DNA of 64,000 nt from Lachnospiraceae bacterium (GCA_017440575.1 JAFSGY010000028.1:124001-188000); one strand, 5' to 3'; counted from the first letter of the stretch, positions 1 through 10,214 are shown. Program-made: numbers and translations. The notes: a model not told the origin generated them from the sequence alone.

Positions 1-1
1 T

Positions 2-415
2 TATACCGCATATGGAACGTACAGAGTGCACTGTCACTGGGATAAGAGGGATGAGAGAGGCGTTGTCGCAGCGTGGTATGAGCGTGAGGATAAGGAGCTT
101 CCGACCTACGTATGTTATTGGTCAAAATTTGCCTTTGTTTATTATATGACCCATGATGAGCGCTATGAGGAAGCTCTTTGGGACAATATGTACTGCGATT
201 TAATTAATAGGGATACCTATTGGTTTACACAGACAGAATGGATGGATTATCTGGAGAATGATGCTTATCCGGAAGGAATACCGGAGAAGTTCTATCTGGT
301 TGCAGGTGACTATAATGATGAGGTTGTAGCATTACAGAACATTGGTTACGAGATGGAGCCGATTTATGATGGAACAGCAAAGCTGTTTTTGGCAACAGCA
401 CCGACTGCACAGTAG
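2..415 (+). CDS. C-terminal part of an unidentified protein, cut by the window edge
   Basis: The reading frame is open from base 2, with no stop before it, so the gene begins outside the window and the GTG at 26 is probably an internal codon. The visible 137 residues are hydrophilic and rich in Tyr, Trp and Asp, with no membrane segment. A soluble tail like this often follows the membrane part of GT-C glycosyltransferases, and several such proteins lie downstream, but I do not recognise the family. It ends 35 bases before the next gene and is probably in the same operon. Confidence 0.6.
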   Translation, partial: YTAYGTYRVHCHWDKRDERGVVAAWYEREDKELPTYVCYWSKFAFVYYMTHDERYEEALWDNMYCDLINRDTYWFTQTEWMDYLENDAYPEGIPEKFYLVAGDYNDEVVALQNIGYEMEPIYDGTAKLFLATAPTAQ

Positions 416-450
416 TCAGTGAGAGCTAGGACACAATGGGAGGACAATAG

Positions 451-1695
451 ATGATTAACAGAGTAAAAAATCTCTTGGAAAAGTATATAGTAGAGATAGC
501 AGTAAGCTTATATCTGTTATATCTGCTTTATATTAATGTGGCGGAGACCATTTATGGATATGTAAATGTCTGGTATGTTCTGGACTATTCCTATGGATTT
601 GGTTCCAGATTGATGTTGGGAAGCCTTCTGCATCTATTTACGGGAGATTTTTTAGAGGAAGAAACAGCGTATCATTTTGTAATTGCTATGTTGGGCATTC
701 TCTGTGTCCTGATATCTGTTTTAGCAGGAATGGTATATCGAAAGATAAAGGATGATAATAGGAAGCTGGCAGCATTGTTTCTGATTGCGTTTTATCTTGC
801 ATCGCCGGCATCTCCTGCCTATTTATGGACAAGAGAGAATATGGGACGACTTGATACCTATTTGTTTATTAGTGCTGTGATTATGGCGATGATTTATATG
901 AAGGTAAAGAATCGATATGTGAAGTATGCTTTGTTTCTTGCAATAGGTGTGTTTACGATATCGATTCATCAGGTATATATATTCCTGTTTTTCCCGTCCT
1001 TGCTTGTCATGATGATACATGATGTCTGGCAGAGTGGATTTGAGAAAAAACAAATCCTTATGTCGTTGTCAACAGCTGTTATATTAGGCTGTGTATTTCT
1101 GTATATGCAGTTCTGTTCCGGAATCTATTATGATAATCTGGACGAGCTGGTTGCTGAATTGAGCAGCCATACAAGCATTGGTCTTTCTGTTCCACCATTG
1201 GAAGCGGAATATTTTTGGACAATAAAGGATCATTTTTATAAAAACCAGTTACCGGAGCTTAGAGAGAGAATTCGTTTTGGAATCATTACAGTTGTTCTGC
1301 TGACTCCTATCTGGGGAACCTATTTGTGGTTATGGATTCAGGCAATCAAGAGTAGTAAAGATGCGCTTGCTAAGAGTAAATATATTCTGATGCTGTTAAC
1401 GAATGTTGCATATGTTCCGGTGTTTGCTTTAATGAATGACTGGGGGCGCTGGTTTGCTGCATTTTTCATTGTACAGTTTCTAAGTATGATGGTTCTTGCC
1501 TATGTGGGTGATGAAGGAATTGTTCAGGGGCTTGAGAAGTTAGGGAAGGCTATTAGAAAGAATTCTGTGATTTTTCTGGTGTTCATTTTATATGTAGCAA
1601 GCTTTGAGAAATTCCAGGGCTTGAATTATCTCGAACAGGTGGAACGCTTTTATTATTCCACCTATGATTTGAAGGAATGGATTTTGGGAAGATAG
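451..1695 (+). CDS. Polytopic membrane protein of unknown function, paralogue of the protein at 29381
   Basis: The 414-residue protein is mostly hydrophobic, with about ten likely membrane spans. Near residue 46 it has YSYGFGSR and near residue 329 NDWGRWF. The protein at 29381 carries YSYGFVQR and NDYGRWT at matching places and has the same length, so the two are paralogues of one family. The polar signatures in a multi-span protein suggest an enzyme or transporter acting on a lipid-linked or exported glycan, possibly a GT-C-like transferase or polymerase. This is inference from context; no catalytic motif that I can name is present. The start ATG follows GGGAGGACAATAG, a good ribosome site. 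Confidence 0.75.
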   Translation: MINRVKNLLEKYIVEIAVSLYLLYLLYINVAETIYGYVNVWYVLDYSYGFGSRLMLGSLLHLFTGDFLEEETAYHFVIAMLGILCVLISVLAGMVYRKIKDDNRKLAALFLIAFYLASPASPAYLWTRENMGRLDTYLFISAVIMAMIYMKVKNRYVKYALFLAIGVFTISIHQVYIFLFFPSLLVMMIHDVWQSGFEKKQILMSLSTAVILGCVFLYMQFCSGIYYDNLDELVAELSSHTSIGLSVPPLEAEYFWTIKDHFYKNQLPELRERIRFGIITVVLLTPIWGTYLWLWIQAIKSSKDALAKSKYILMLLTNVAYVPVFALMNDWGRWFAAFFIVQFLSMMVLAYVGDEGIVQGLEKLGKAIRKNSVIFLVFILYVASFEKFQGLNYLEQVERFYYSTYDLKEWILGR

Positions 1696-1714
1696 TTAAG
1701 TGGAGGAAATAAAG

Positions 1715-3877
1715 ATGCAGATGTATATAGCAACGATTCTATTGTGCTTTATTCCTGGAATGATAGCAACACTGGTTCGTTTTGTGATAAATAAGAAAAA
1801 AATAGGGATATTACGAGAGCTTTTATTCTATGCAGCATCCTTTATGGGAGTATTGGCAGGAATCAAATGTGTTGTTGGTTTTCGCACAGTAACGATATTT
1901 GAGAGCTTTGTAGATATTGATTTTACAACATTTCGAAATTATCTGGTATTATTGCTGGTAATGGCTTGCATCATTCCTGTGGTACTTTATTTTATAACAA
2001 GAGACAGATATGAGAAGCTGATAAAGCTTGGTGTTTCTTTTTACTTTCTGTTTTTGTCCTTTGGAATACTGCTTACAGATATGATTACCAATCAGGTAAT
2101 CTTTTTGGTTGTAATTGCAGGTGCATGTGCAGCATTGCTTTCAGTGTTTTTGGTAAAAGAAGAAGTTATATGCTGCGATAAGGAGAATTGGAAAAAGCGA
2201 ATTTTATATAGTGTAATTAGCATTTTGTGCTGGATTGTCATGGTATATGTTTACTTGCCAAATGAGCTGTTCTTAAGTAATGCAGGAGAATTTACAGTCA
2301 GCTTTGGTAGTTTTGAGAGCAATCTGTTAGTCGGTGCTTTACTTCTTGCAGTATGTTTAATCGTGGGAAGTATTTTGCTCTTAACAGAGAAGCAGTGGAA
2401 GCTTTGCTGCACGGTATATGCCGGAGTTTCTGTTGTGGGATATATTCAGACGATGTTCTTAAATGGACGATTAATGTCTATGGATGGAGCAAGCCAGACT
2501 TGGAAAGCCAGTACAGTTGTTGTGAATACATTGATATGGGGCGTACTTTTGGGAGCGATACTGTTATTAAGTGTGAAGCTCGGAAAGAAAATGGCAAAGG
2601 TACTTCAGATTGCCAGTGTTTATATTATTCTGATTCAGATGGTATCATTTTTGTTTTTGCTTTTGACCTCGGATACAACAACAGATAAGATGTATGTACT
2701 TACAACAGAGGAACGTTTAGAGATGAACGCAGAGAATAATGTTGTTGTATTTGTGTTGGATTTCTTCGATGAGCAGATTATGGAACAGATTGTAGAGCAG
2801 GATGCGGAATTCTTAAGTCCATTAGCTGATTTTGTATGGTACCAGAATGCAACCAGTAAATATGCATTTACGGATATGTCTCTTCCTTACCTGCTGACTG
2901 GCGTAGAATGGCAGAATGGAATGCTGGAAGAGGATTATAGAGACTACGCATACCAAAACAGCACTTTTTTGCAGGAGATAGCAGAACAGGGCTATGACAT
3001 TGGAATCTATACAGATGCAAGCTATGTAGACAGCTCTGTGAGAGATATTGTAAGTAATTTCTCGGAAGGTCTTGCAAGAAAAAGTGGTATTTCGCAAGTG
3101 CTGTCGACCATGGGAAAATGCTCTAGATATAAGCTTGCACCGTTTGTGATGAAGAATTGGTACAGCTATGCAACGAGTGAGATTGTGACCGGAATTATTC
3201 ATGATGATGTAGAAGGAAATGGAGCTAATGAACTGAATGTAACAGCCCATGATATTTTAAGTGATGTGCCTTTTAGACATAAATTAGAGACAGAGGGAAT
3301 GCTGATAAGTGAAAATGCTTCTGCAAATGGAACCTTCAAGCTCTATCATCTATATGGTGCTCATGCTCCATATATTATGAATGAAAATGGTAGTTGGCTT
3401 GCAGAAGGCGAGACAAGTAATGTTATTTTGCAATCCAGAGGTTGTATGAAGATTTTATTCAAATATATTGAACAGCTGAAACAGTTAGGAATCTATGACA
3501 ATACAACGATTATTATTACTGCAGACCATGGACAGAATTTCTTATTTGATGAATCTCATGCAAAGAGTCAGGAAGAGTTGGGATTGGAGCCTACTTCTAG
3601 CCCGATTATGTTTGTGAAAGAGAAAAATGCGCATCATGAGAATGGTCTGGTGATTTCAAAGGCGCCGGTATCTCATGAAGAAGTTTTATCAACGGTTATG
3701 GAAGCAGTTGGTGGAGATGCGCAGAAATATGGAAGAACGTTCAAGGAAATTAGCGAAGATGAAGAAAGAGAAAGAGTATTCATCTATGGAAGATATCCTG
3801 ATCTTGAATTTTTAAAGTGTACGATTCAGGGAGATGTTATGAATGCTTCGAACTGGAAGGTTGAACCAATCGAATAA
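1715..3877 (+). CDS. Membrane-anchored sulfatase/alkaline-phosphatase-fold protein (LTA synthase or phosphoethanolamine transferase type)
   Basis: The 720-residue protein begins with about 330 residues of membrane spans, followed by an extracytoplasmic sulfatase-like domain. Domain marks are VVVFVLDFFD near residue 342, a DMSLPYLLTG segment where the family has its nucleophile loop, LYGAHAPY near 545, and TADHGQNF near 601, the metal-binding D-H pair. Members of this superfamily move phosphoglycerol, phosphoethanolamine or similar groups onto surface polymers, so decoration of the exported polysaccharide is likely. A GTG at 1700 is in frame, but GGAGG at 1702-1706 places the start at ATG 1715. 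It lies 19 bases after the preceding gene. Confidence 0.75.
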   Translation: MQMYIATILLCFIPGMIATLVRFVINKKKIGILRELLFYAASFMGVLAGIKCVVGFRTVTIFESFVDIDFTTFRNYLVLLLVMACIIPVVLYFITRDRYEKLIKLGVSFYFLFLSFGILLTDMITNQVIFLVVIAGACAALLSVFLVKEEVICCDKENWKKRILYSVISILCWIVMVYVYLPNELFLSNAGEFTVSFGSFESNLLVGALLLAVCLIVGSILLLTEKQWKLCCTVYAGVSVVGYIQTMFLNGRLMSMDGASQTWKASTVVVNTLIWGVLLGAILLLSVKLGKKMAKVLQIASVYIILIQMVSFLFLLLTSDTTTDKMYVLTTEERLEMNAENNVVVFVLDFFDEQIMEQIVEQDAEFLSPLADFVWYQNATSKYAFTDMSLPYLLTGVEWQNGMLEEDYRDYAYQNSTFLQEIAEQGYDIGIYTDASYVDSSVRDIVSNFSEGLARKSGISQVLSTMGKCSRYKLAPFVMKNWYSYATSEIVTGIIHDDVEGNGANELNVTAHDILSDVPFRHKLETEGMLISENASANGTFKLYHLYGAHAPYIMNENGSWLAEGETSNVILQSRGCMKILFKYIEQLKQLGIYDNTTIIITADHGQNFLFDESHAKSQEELGLEPTSSPIMFVKEKNAHHENGLVISKAPVSHEEVLSTVMEAVGGDAQKYGRTFKEISEDEERERVFIYGRYPDLEFLKCTIQGDVMNASNWKVEPIE

Positions 3878-3906
3878 ACGAAGTGCAGTATAATGGGAGA
3901 AAACAC

Positions 3907-4806
3907 ATGGTTATAATACATGTAATGGGTGGACTTGGAAATCAGTTGTATCAGTATGCTATGTATGAGAAGCAAAAACAGCTTGGCAAAGAGGTAAAGC
4001 TTGATTTATATGCCTATGAGGTTCCCGAAGGGCATGAGGATAGGGAATGGCGTAAGCTGGAGCTTGCATGGCTGGATGGAATCAGCTATGAGGTCTGTAC
4101 TCCACAAGAGCGTACTTTGTTTCTGGATAATAGTATGGCGATAAAAGACAGAATTCGAAGAAAACTGACTGGAAGGAAGAATCGCACACTTCGAGAGGTT
4201 AGCGATTATATGCCGGAGGTGCTTAGTGCAGATGAGGTATATCTGTATGGATATTGGACCTGTGAGCGCTATTATGAGGATATGATTCCATTGTTACAGA
4301 GTAAGATTCGATTTCCACAGAGTAAGAATCCGAAGAATCAGGAAACAATGGAGAACATGCGTAAGCAACAGTCTGTTAGTATTCATATTCGCAGGCAGGA
4401 TTATCTGACGGTAGCAGATGGAAAGCGCTATATGGGTATCTGTACAGAGGAGTACTATAAGGCTGCTATGCAATATATAGAAACGCATGTAACGGAGCCG
4501 GTTTATTATATTTTTTCGGATGATGTAGAATATGCAAGAGAGCATTTTACGGGAGAAAATATGCATATTGTAGACTGGAATCACGGAGATGACAGTATGT
4601 ATGATATGCAGCTAATGAGCTGTTGTAAGCATAATATCTGTGCAAACAGTACCTTTAGCATGTGGGGAGCAAGATTGAATCAGAATACTGACAAGATTAT
4701 GATACGTCCCTTGCATGCGGATAACTATGAGACAACAACCGCTCAGGAAATACAGGAAAATTGGAAAAAATGGATATTAATTAATCCAAAGGGTGAGATA
4801 GAATGA
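3907..4806 (+). CDS. GT11 family alpha-1,2-fucosyltransferase
   Basis: The 299-residue protein opens with HVMGGLGNQLYQYAM, the GDP-fucose enzyme hallmark of GT11 (GGLGNQ plus aromatic). It carries HIRRQDY mid-protein, the conserved HxRRxDY motif that contacts GDP-fucose. A Ser/Trp-rich NSTFSMWGA segment near the C-terminus is also typical. It is expected to add fucose, or a related deoxyhexose, to a growing lipid-linked oligosaccharide in the cytoplasm. I chose ATG 3907 over the upstream in-frame start because a GGGAG site precedes it and the GT11 motif then begins at residue 5. Its stop overlaps the next start by four bases (ATGA). Confidence 0.88.
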   Translation: MVIIHVMGGLGNQLYQYAMYEKQKQLGKEVKLDLYAYEVPEGHEDREWRKLELAWLDGISYEVCTPQERTLFLDNSMAIKDRIRRKLTGRKNRTLREVSDYMPEVLSADEVYLYGYWTCERYYEDMIPLLQSKIRFPQSKNPKNQETMENMRKQQSVSIHIRRQDYLTVADGKRYMGICTEEYYKAAMQYIETHVTEPVYYIFSDDVEYAREHFTGENMHIVDWNHGDDSMYDMQLMSCCKHNICANSTFSMWGARLNQNTDKIMIRPLHADNYETTTAQEIQENWKKWILINPKGEIE

Positions 4807-5807
4807 ACGATTTGATATCGATTATTGTACCGCTTCATAATGTTGAGCAGTATCTGGAGCGTTGTATCAATTCTATACTACAGCAGACCTATCAGAATCT
4901 GGAGATTATTCTAATTGATGATGGTTCTACAGATGGTTCTGCGAAAATTTGTGATGATTACGCATCAAAGGACAGCAGAATCAAGGTAATTCATAAGCAA
5001 AAGGCAGGAGTGTCGGCAGCAAGAAATTCCGGTTTTGCCATTGCAACCGGAACCTATATTGGTTGTGTGGATAGTGATGACTGGATTGAGCCGGATATGT
5101 ATGAAACGATGTATCGGGCAACACAGAGCTATCAAGTGCCGATTGCTTTTTGTAGATATGCGTCGGTGTTTGAGCATGAGACTTATGCAAGAGGAACCGG
5201 TAAGGAATTTCTCTTTTCTCGAGAAGAGTTGTTACGTAATTACATTAATGACAGTGAAGAATATGTGATTAACAATTCCGTATGGAGCAAGCTGTTTCAT
5301 AGAGACCTTGCCAAAGATATCTTATTTGCAGAGGGAAGAGTATCAGAAGATATCATGTATACAACTAGATTGTTGTGCAAATTAGAGCAGGGAGTTTATA
5401 TTGACCGTTGTCTGTATAATTATAAGCAGGATCGACCGGGAAGCATTATGAATTCGAATCGGGTACAGCGTGTGATACAGGATGAGATTCCATTCTGGAA
5501 GGAGCATATTTCCTATGTAAGAGAGCATGTTTCAGATGAGATGGGAGATTATGCGGCGTATTATTTTTATCGAAGAATGATGCTGTACTATACGGACTTA
5601 AAGGGAAATAAAGAGAATAAGCTTCTGGTGCAAAAAATTGCAAAGCTTATGAAAAGGGAAAAGAAAGATATTATTTCGATTTATTCGGGAAAGACGGGAA
5701 CAACTGGCGATAAGGTCAGAATGAGATTGTTTTTGTTTAGTCCGAAGCTGTATTATTGGATGAATGAGACTTATGGTGCAGTTGTTGTGCCATTGAAGCA
5801 GAGGTAA
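4803..5807 (+). CDS. GT2 family glycosyltransferase (EpsJ-like)
   Basis: The N-terminal GT-A domain has SIIVPLHNVEQYLERCI at residues 5-21, LIDDGSTDGS near 38, and VDSDDWI near 90 (the DxD-type nucleotide-sugar/metal site). At 334 residues it has the length of EpsJ/WcaA-type enzymes, with a helical C-terminal tail and no membrane span. It should transfer one sugar onto the lipid-linked repeat unit. It is translationally coupled to the fucosyltransferase in front through an ATGA overlap. The donor sugar cannot be told from sequence. Confidence 0.87.
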   Translation: MNDLISIIVPLHNVEQYLERCINSILQQTYQNLEIILIDDGSTDGSAKICDDYASKDSRIKVIHKQKAGVSAARNSGFAIATGTYIGCVDSDDWIEPDMYETMYRATQSYQVPIAFCRYASVFEHETYARGTGKEFLFSREELLRNYINDSEEYVINNSVWSKLFHRDLAKDILFAEGRVSEDIMYTTRLLCKLEQGVYIDRCLYNYKQDRPGSIMNSNRVQRVIQDEIPFWKEHISYVREHVSDEMGDYAAYYFYRRMMLYYTDLKGNKENKLLVQKIAKLMKREKKDIISIYSGKTGTTGDKVRMRLFLFSPKLYYWMNETYGAVVVPLKQR

Positions 5808-5817
5808 AGGAGCAGGC

Positions 5818-7281
5818 ATGCCTTTTAATTCCTATTTATTTATTTTCTTGTTTTTGCCACTGGTATTAACAGGATATTATGGATTAAATCATTGGAAATT
5901 GCATAAAGCAGCTACTGTTTTTCTGATAGGCATGTCTTGCTGGTTCTATGGATATAGCAGTGTTGGATATCTTATGGTACTTATCATCAGCATATTCATG
6001 AATTATCTTATTGTAAGGGGAATGAGATATGCACAGAAGAATAGTATCAGGCAATGTTTATTGGTTACAGGTATTTTGCTGAATCTGGGAAGCTTGTTTT
6101 ATTATAAATATGTTGATTTCTTTATTGAAAATATCAATACGGTATGGCAGACAGATATTTCGTTCTTACAGATTGCCATGCCGCTTGGAATCAGCTTCTA
6201 TACCTTCCAGCAGTTGGCGTATGTGATAGATTCCTACAAGGGAGAATGTGAGGATTATACCTTTTTAGAGTATATGGCGTATGCGGTGTTTTTTCCTAAG
6301 ATGATTCAGGGACCCATTGCACTTCATAGTGAAGTGATTCCGCAAATGCGTATGGAAGAGAATAAGCATCTGCAATATATGAATCTGTCGAAGGGAATCT
6401 ATGCGTTTTCCTTAGGAATGGCAAAAAAGGTGTTAATAGCGGATACCTTAGCAAAGCTTGTAAACATAGGATATGACAATATCCCGGAGCTTAGTGTGAT
6501 TAGCACGGTAATTGTTATGGTAAGCTATTCCTTGCAGATTTATTTTGATTTTAGCGGTTATACCGATATGGCATATGGTCTTGGGTATATGTTTAATGTC
6601 GAGTTGCCATGGAACTTCAATTCTCCTTATAAGGCAGATTCGATTTCTGATTTTTGGGATCGTTGGCATATGACATTAACGAGATTTTTTACGAAATATC
6701 TCTATATTCCTCTTGGAGGCAGCAGGCGAGGTGTAGTAAGAACCTATGTAAATATCATGATTGTATTCTTAGTAAGCGGTTTGTGGCATGGAGCAAACTG
6801 GACGTTTATCCTTTGGGGTGCAATGCATGGTATAGCCAAGGTAATCGATAGATTATTTAGTAAAGTGATTCAAAAAGTACCGAGAGTACTGCGCATTGTG
6901 ACTACGTTCCTTTTTACCACATTTGCTTGGAGTCTGTTTCGTGCAGATTCTATACCACAGGCAAAGCACTTATGGCGACATTTACGACTAGAGGAATGGG
7001 GAGGTATCTATGCGGAGCTGATTGAGACCTTTAACGATTTACTGGAAGTAAAGGTGTTATACAGAGTAGGACTTGGTGGATTGATGAATGCCTATCCATG
7101 GTGTATCATGGTGGTGTTTCTTGTGATATTGGTAATGGCATGCTTTACCATGCGTAATACGCAGGAAAAGGTTGCAGCGATGCAGTTTACAAATCGAAAG
7201 ATGTTCGTGACGGTTATCCTGCTTATGTGGTGCATGGTATCGCTGACAGAGGTTAGTGTATTTCTATATGCGAATTTTTAA
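5818..7281 (+). CDS. MBOAT family membrane O-acyltransferase (AlgI/DltB-like), copy 1
   Basis: The 487-residue polytopic protein has the MBOAT landmarks in order: MPLGISFYTFQQLAY near residue 121, FFPKMIQGPI near 160, WDRWHMTLTRFF and YLYIPLGGSRRG near 280-305, and VSGLWHGANWTF with the invariant catalytic His at residue 324. Such proteins pass an acyl group, usually acetyl, across the membrane to a partner that puts it on an exported polymer. The next gene, 10 bases away, encodes the SGNH-type partner, so the two form a functional pair. No DltA or DltC is present, so D-alanylation is unlikely and O-acetylation is the better guess. Confidence 0.9.
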   Translation: MPFNSYLFIFLFLPLVLTGYYGLNHWKLHKAATVFLIGMSCWFYGYSSVGYLMVLIISIFMNYLIVRGMRYAQKNSIRQCLLVTGILLNLGSLFYYKYVDFFIENINTVWQTDISFLQIAMPLGISFYTFQQLAYVIDSYKGECEDYTFLEYMAYAVFFPKMIQGPIALHSEVIPQMRMEENKHLQYMNLSKGIYAFSLGMAKKVLIADTLAKLVNIGYDNIPELSVISTVIVMVSYSLQIYFDFSGYTDMAYGLGYMFNVELPWNFNSPYKADSISDFWDRWHMTLTRFFTKYLYIPLGGSRRGVVRTYVNIMIVFLVSGLWHGANWTFILWGAMHGIAKVIDRLFSKVIQKVPRVLRIVTTFLFTTFAWSLFRADSIPQAKHLWRHLRLEEWGGIYAELIETFNDLLEVKVLYRVGLGGLMNAYPWCIMVVFLVILVMACFTMRNTQEKVAAMQFTNRKMFVTVILLMWCMVSLTEVSVFLYANF

Positions 7282-7290
7282 AGGAGCTTT

Positions 7291-8388
7291 ATGGAACAGA
7301 ATAAGCAGCAGAAGGCTGAAAAGTGGTTTAAAAAGTGCATATTGTGTCTGTTTCTTTTAGTAGGTGTTGTAGTAGGACTGGTTTATGTCTTTGATCCTTA
7401 TTTTCACTTTCATAAGCCGTTCTCTTTTGTATCATACAGGCTATATGATGAACGCTATATCAATGATGGAATATCCAGACATTTTGATTATGATGCTATT
7501 GTTACGGGAACTTCCATGGCACAGAATTTTAAGCCAAGTGAGATAGATGAATTATATGGAACAAAGTGTGTGAAGGAAACCTTTGCTGGTGCAGGCTATA
7601 AGGAGCTGTCGGAGAATCTGGCAAGAGCTTTGGAATATAATGAGAACCTAAAGACGGTATTCTGGACCATGGATTATAATGCACTGATGCGTGATAAGGA
7701 CTGGTATTCTTATGACAGTTATCCTACGTATCTGTATGATGATAATATCTGGAACGATACTTCCTATGTGTTTAATAAGACGACTCTGTATCATGGTGTA
7801 TTGACGAATCTGATGATGACACTTACTGGTGAATCGAGTACAACGATGGATGAGTATTCTGCATGGGAGAAAGAGACAGGAGTGGAATATATCCTTCAGA
7901 CGTATTCCAGAGAAGGACTTACACTTCGAGATGAACAGCTTATTATGACAGAGGAAGAACGGATTATGGTTACGGAAGCGATTCAGCAAAATTTTGTTGA
8001 TTTGATTAACCAATATCCGGATACGCAGTTTTATATCTTTTATACTCCATATAGTATCTATTATTGGGATTTTATGGAGCAGGAGGGGATGCTGCTTCGT
8101 CAGTTGGAAGCGGAACAGATTGCAACAGAGCTTTTACTGGAATGTCCGAATGTAAGGTTGTATAATTTCTTTGATCATTATGAACTAATCTGCAATCCGG
8201 ACAATTATCGAGATAAAGAGCATTATGGTGCAGAAATCAACAGTAAGATATTGCAATGGATGACAGAGGACACCTATCTGGTAACGAAGGAGAATTATCT
8301 CGACAGACTGGATGCAGAGAGAGAATTTTACATGAATTATGACTATGATACGCTTTATACGGAAAGCCTGAAGCAGGCAGGTTATTAA
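7291..8388 (+). CDS. SGNH/AlgJ-DltD-like acyltransferase partner of the MBOAT protein, copy 1
   Basis: This 365-residue protein has one N-terminal membrane anchor (about residues 14-34) and an extracytoplasmic domain. IVTGTSMAQNF near residue 72 supplies a GTS nucleophile block, and YRDKEHYGA near residue 310 supplies the DxxH of an SGNH-type catalytic triad. This is the layout of AlgJ/AlgX/DltD-type proteins. They accept the acyl group delivered by the adjacent MBOAT protein and place it on sugar hydroxyls outside the membrane. The whole protein is rich in Tyr and Asp. The same arrangement recurs at 15333, which supports the pairing. Confidence 0.78.
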   Translation: MEQNKQQKAEKWFKKCILCLFLLVGVVVGLVYVFDPYFHFHKPFSFVSYRLYDERYINDGISRHFDYDAIVTGTSMAQNFKPSEIDELYGTKCVKETFAGAGYKELSENLARALEYNENLKTVFWTMDYNALMRDKDWYSYDSYPTYLYDDNIWNDTSYVFNKTTLYHGVLTNLMMTLTGESSTTMDEYSAWEKETGVEYILQTYSREGLTLRDEQLIMTEEERIMVTEAIQQNFVDLINQYPDTQFYIFYTPYSIYYWDFMEQEGMLLRQLEAEQIATELLLECPNVRLYNFFDHYELICNPDNYRDKEHYGAEINSKILQWMTEDTYLVTKENYLDRLDAEREFYMNYDYDTLYTESLKQAGY

Positions 8389-8426
8389 GCTTAGAAGAAA
8401 AGAGATACAAGGAAAAGGAGAAAGAT

Positions 8427-10184
8427 ATGGATATCATAAAGAAACTGAGATACATTATGGACAGGCAGCAGAAGATACATTTGTGTGTTCTTGGTGTTAT
8501 GGTTTTTATCGGAGGTCTGTTGGAGTGTTTAAGCTTATCTGCGTTATTACCTGTTGTGTGGACAATGGTGGATGAGAGCGCAGTAGAAAGCAATGAGATA
8601 TTAAGTAAGGCTTATGGGATTGCAAACAAGCTTTTCAACGTTCAGAGTACACATGATTTTATCATTGTACTGTTAGCTTTAATTATCCTGCTGTTTATTT
8701 TTAAAAATGCATATTTATTGTTATTGACTAATGAACAGTCAAGATTTATTGCTTTTAACAGAAATAAAATGATTAGCCGAGTATTAAGAGAGTTCTTGAA
8801 TCGTCCGTATGAGTTTTATCTGGATGCAGATATTCCTACTGTTTTTCGTCTGACAGATAGTGATATTCCGAATGTGTTTGCTATGATGCTGGCCATTATT
8901 TCTCTGGTATCAGAATGTATTGTATTTGTTATTTTGAGTGTAATATCCATAGCCACCAGTTGGCAGATGACAATCTTTATGGTTGCTATATTAGGGATTA
9001 TATCATTGTTGATATTGAAAGTGATGAAACCACAGCTTGCAAGCTTAGGACAGAGGAACTTATCCGTACAGTCAAGAATTGCAAAGTGGCGAATTCAGGC
9101 AATCTATGGAATCAAGGATGTAAAGGTATTACACAGAGAAGCCTTTTTTGCAGATAATTATGAAAGCTCAGGTAAGGTCGGTGCGGCATTATCCAGAAAA
9201 TATTCGGTTATGAACAGCACACCTCGATTGCTGATTGAGACCGTATTTATTGCAAGTATTCTTGGGTATATGATTATCTATATGCTGAATGGTAATGATA
9301 TCTCAGAGATGATTTCCATGTTGTCGGTATTGGGATTAGCAGCGATAAGACTGATGCCTTGCGCCAACAGAATCAATACCTATATGACAGAGATTGCATA
9401 TCAGAAGCCATGTCTTGATTATGTATATGAGAATCTCAACATGAATGCCATAACGGAGAAGAATAATCAGGCCCTTATGACAGCAAAAGAGGATGTAAAG
9501 CTTGAGCTTCGAGATAAAATAGAATTAAAAGATATGGTTTATGCATATCCGAATACCGATAAGTTAATCTTCGATCATGCAGATATGGTGGTTCCATATG
9601 GAAAATCAGTAGGAATCATGGGTTCATCCGGTGCAGGTAAGTCTACGGTTGTAGATATTCTTCTGGGACTTTTGAAGCTTCATGAAGGAACGATTACCTG
9701 TGATGGAGTGAATATTTTTGATAACTATCCGGCGTGGCTTGCGCAGATTGGCTATATTCCACAGTCCATTTATCTGGTAGATGAACCGATTAGAAATAAT
9801 ATTGCCTTTGGTATTGCGGATGATGAGATTGATGATGACAGAATCTGGCAGGTATTAGAGGAAGCCCAGATGAAGGAGTTCGTAAAATCCTTACCTGAGG
9901 GACTTGATACGACGATTGGAGACCGTGGTGTCAGACTTTCCGGCGGACAGAGACAGCGACTGGGTATTGCAAGAGCACTGTATCATAATCCGGAGATTCT
10001 GATTTTTGATGAGGCAACTTCAGCGCTTGATAATGAAACAGAACAGGCGGTTATGGATGCGATTAACAGCTTCCACGGCAAGAAGACAATGGTTATCATT
10101 GCGCATAGATTAAATACGATTGAGAAGTGTGATATTATTTATAAGGTTGAAAACGGAAAAATTGCAGAAGCAGCCTTAAAATAA
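8427..10184 (+). CDS. ABC exporter half-transporter (MsbA/PglK-like lipid-oligosaccharide flippase), copy 1
   Basis: The 585-residue protein joins a six-span transmembrane domain (about 1-340) to an ATPase domain. Walker A is GSSGAGKST at 399-407, the signature LSGGQRQRLG starts near 504, Walker B ILIFDEATSALD lies near 525, and the H-loop is IIAHR. This fused half-transporter plan is that of MsbA and of PglK, which flips lipid-linked oligosaccharides. In a glycan operon a flippase role is the natural reading. A closely similar exporter lies at 26617. Export of a peptide or another lipid cannot be excluded. AAGGAG precedes the ATG. Confidence 0.88.
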   Translation: MDIIKKLRYIMDRQQKIHLCVLGVMVFIGGLLECLSLSALLPVVWTMVDESAVESNEILSKAYGIANKLFNVQSTHDFIIVLLALIILLFIFKNAYLLLLTNEQSRFIAFNRNKMISRVLREFLNRPYEFYLDADIPTVFRLTDSDIPNVFAMMLAIISLVSECIVFVILSVISIATSWQMTIFMVAILGIISLLILKVMKPQLASLGQRNLSVQSRIAKWRIQAIYGIKDVKVLHREAFFADNYESSGKVGAALSRKYSVMNSTPRLLIETVFIASILGYMIIYMLNGNDISEMISMLSVLGLAAIRLMPCANRINTYMTEIAYQKPCLDYVYENLNMNAITEKNNQALMTAKEDVKLELRDKIELKDMVYAYPNTDKLIFDHADMVVPYGKSVGIMGSSGAGKSTVVDILLGLLKLHEGTITCDGVNIFDNYPAWLAQIGYIPQSIYLVDEPIRNNIAFGIADDEIDDDRIWQVLEEAQMKEFVKSLPEGLDTTIGDRGVRLSGGQRQRLGIARALYHNPEILIFDEATSALDNETEQAVMDAINSFHGKKTMVIIAHRLNTIEKCDIIYKVENGKIAEAALK

Positions 10185-10214
10185 ACATTGTAATGACACA
10201 GAAATGAGGAAAAT

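Noticed and set aside
26..415. Complete 129-residue gene starting at GTG 26
   Set aside because: The frame stays open to the left window edge and no ribosome site precedes the GTG, so it is treated as the tail of a larger gene.
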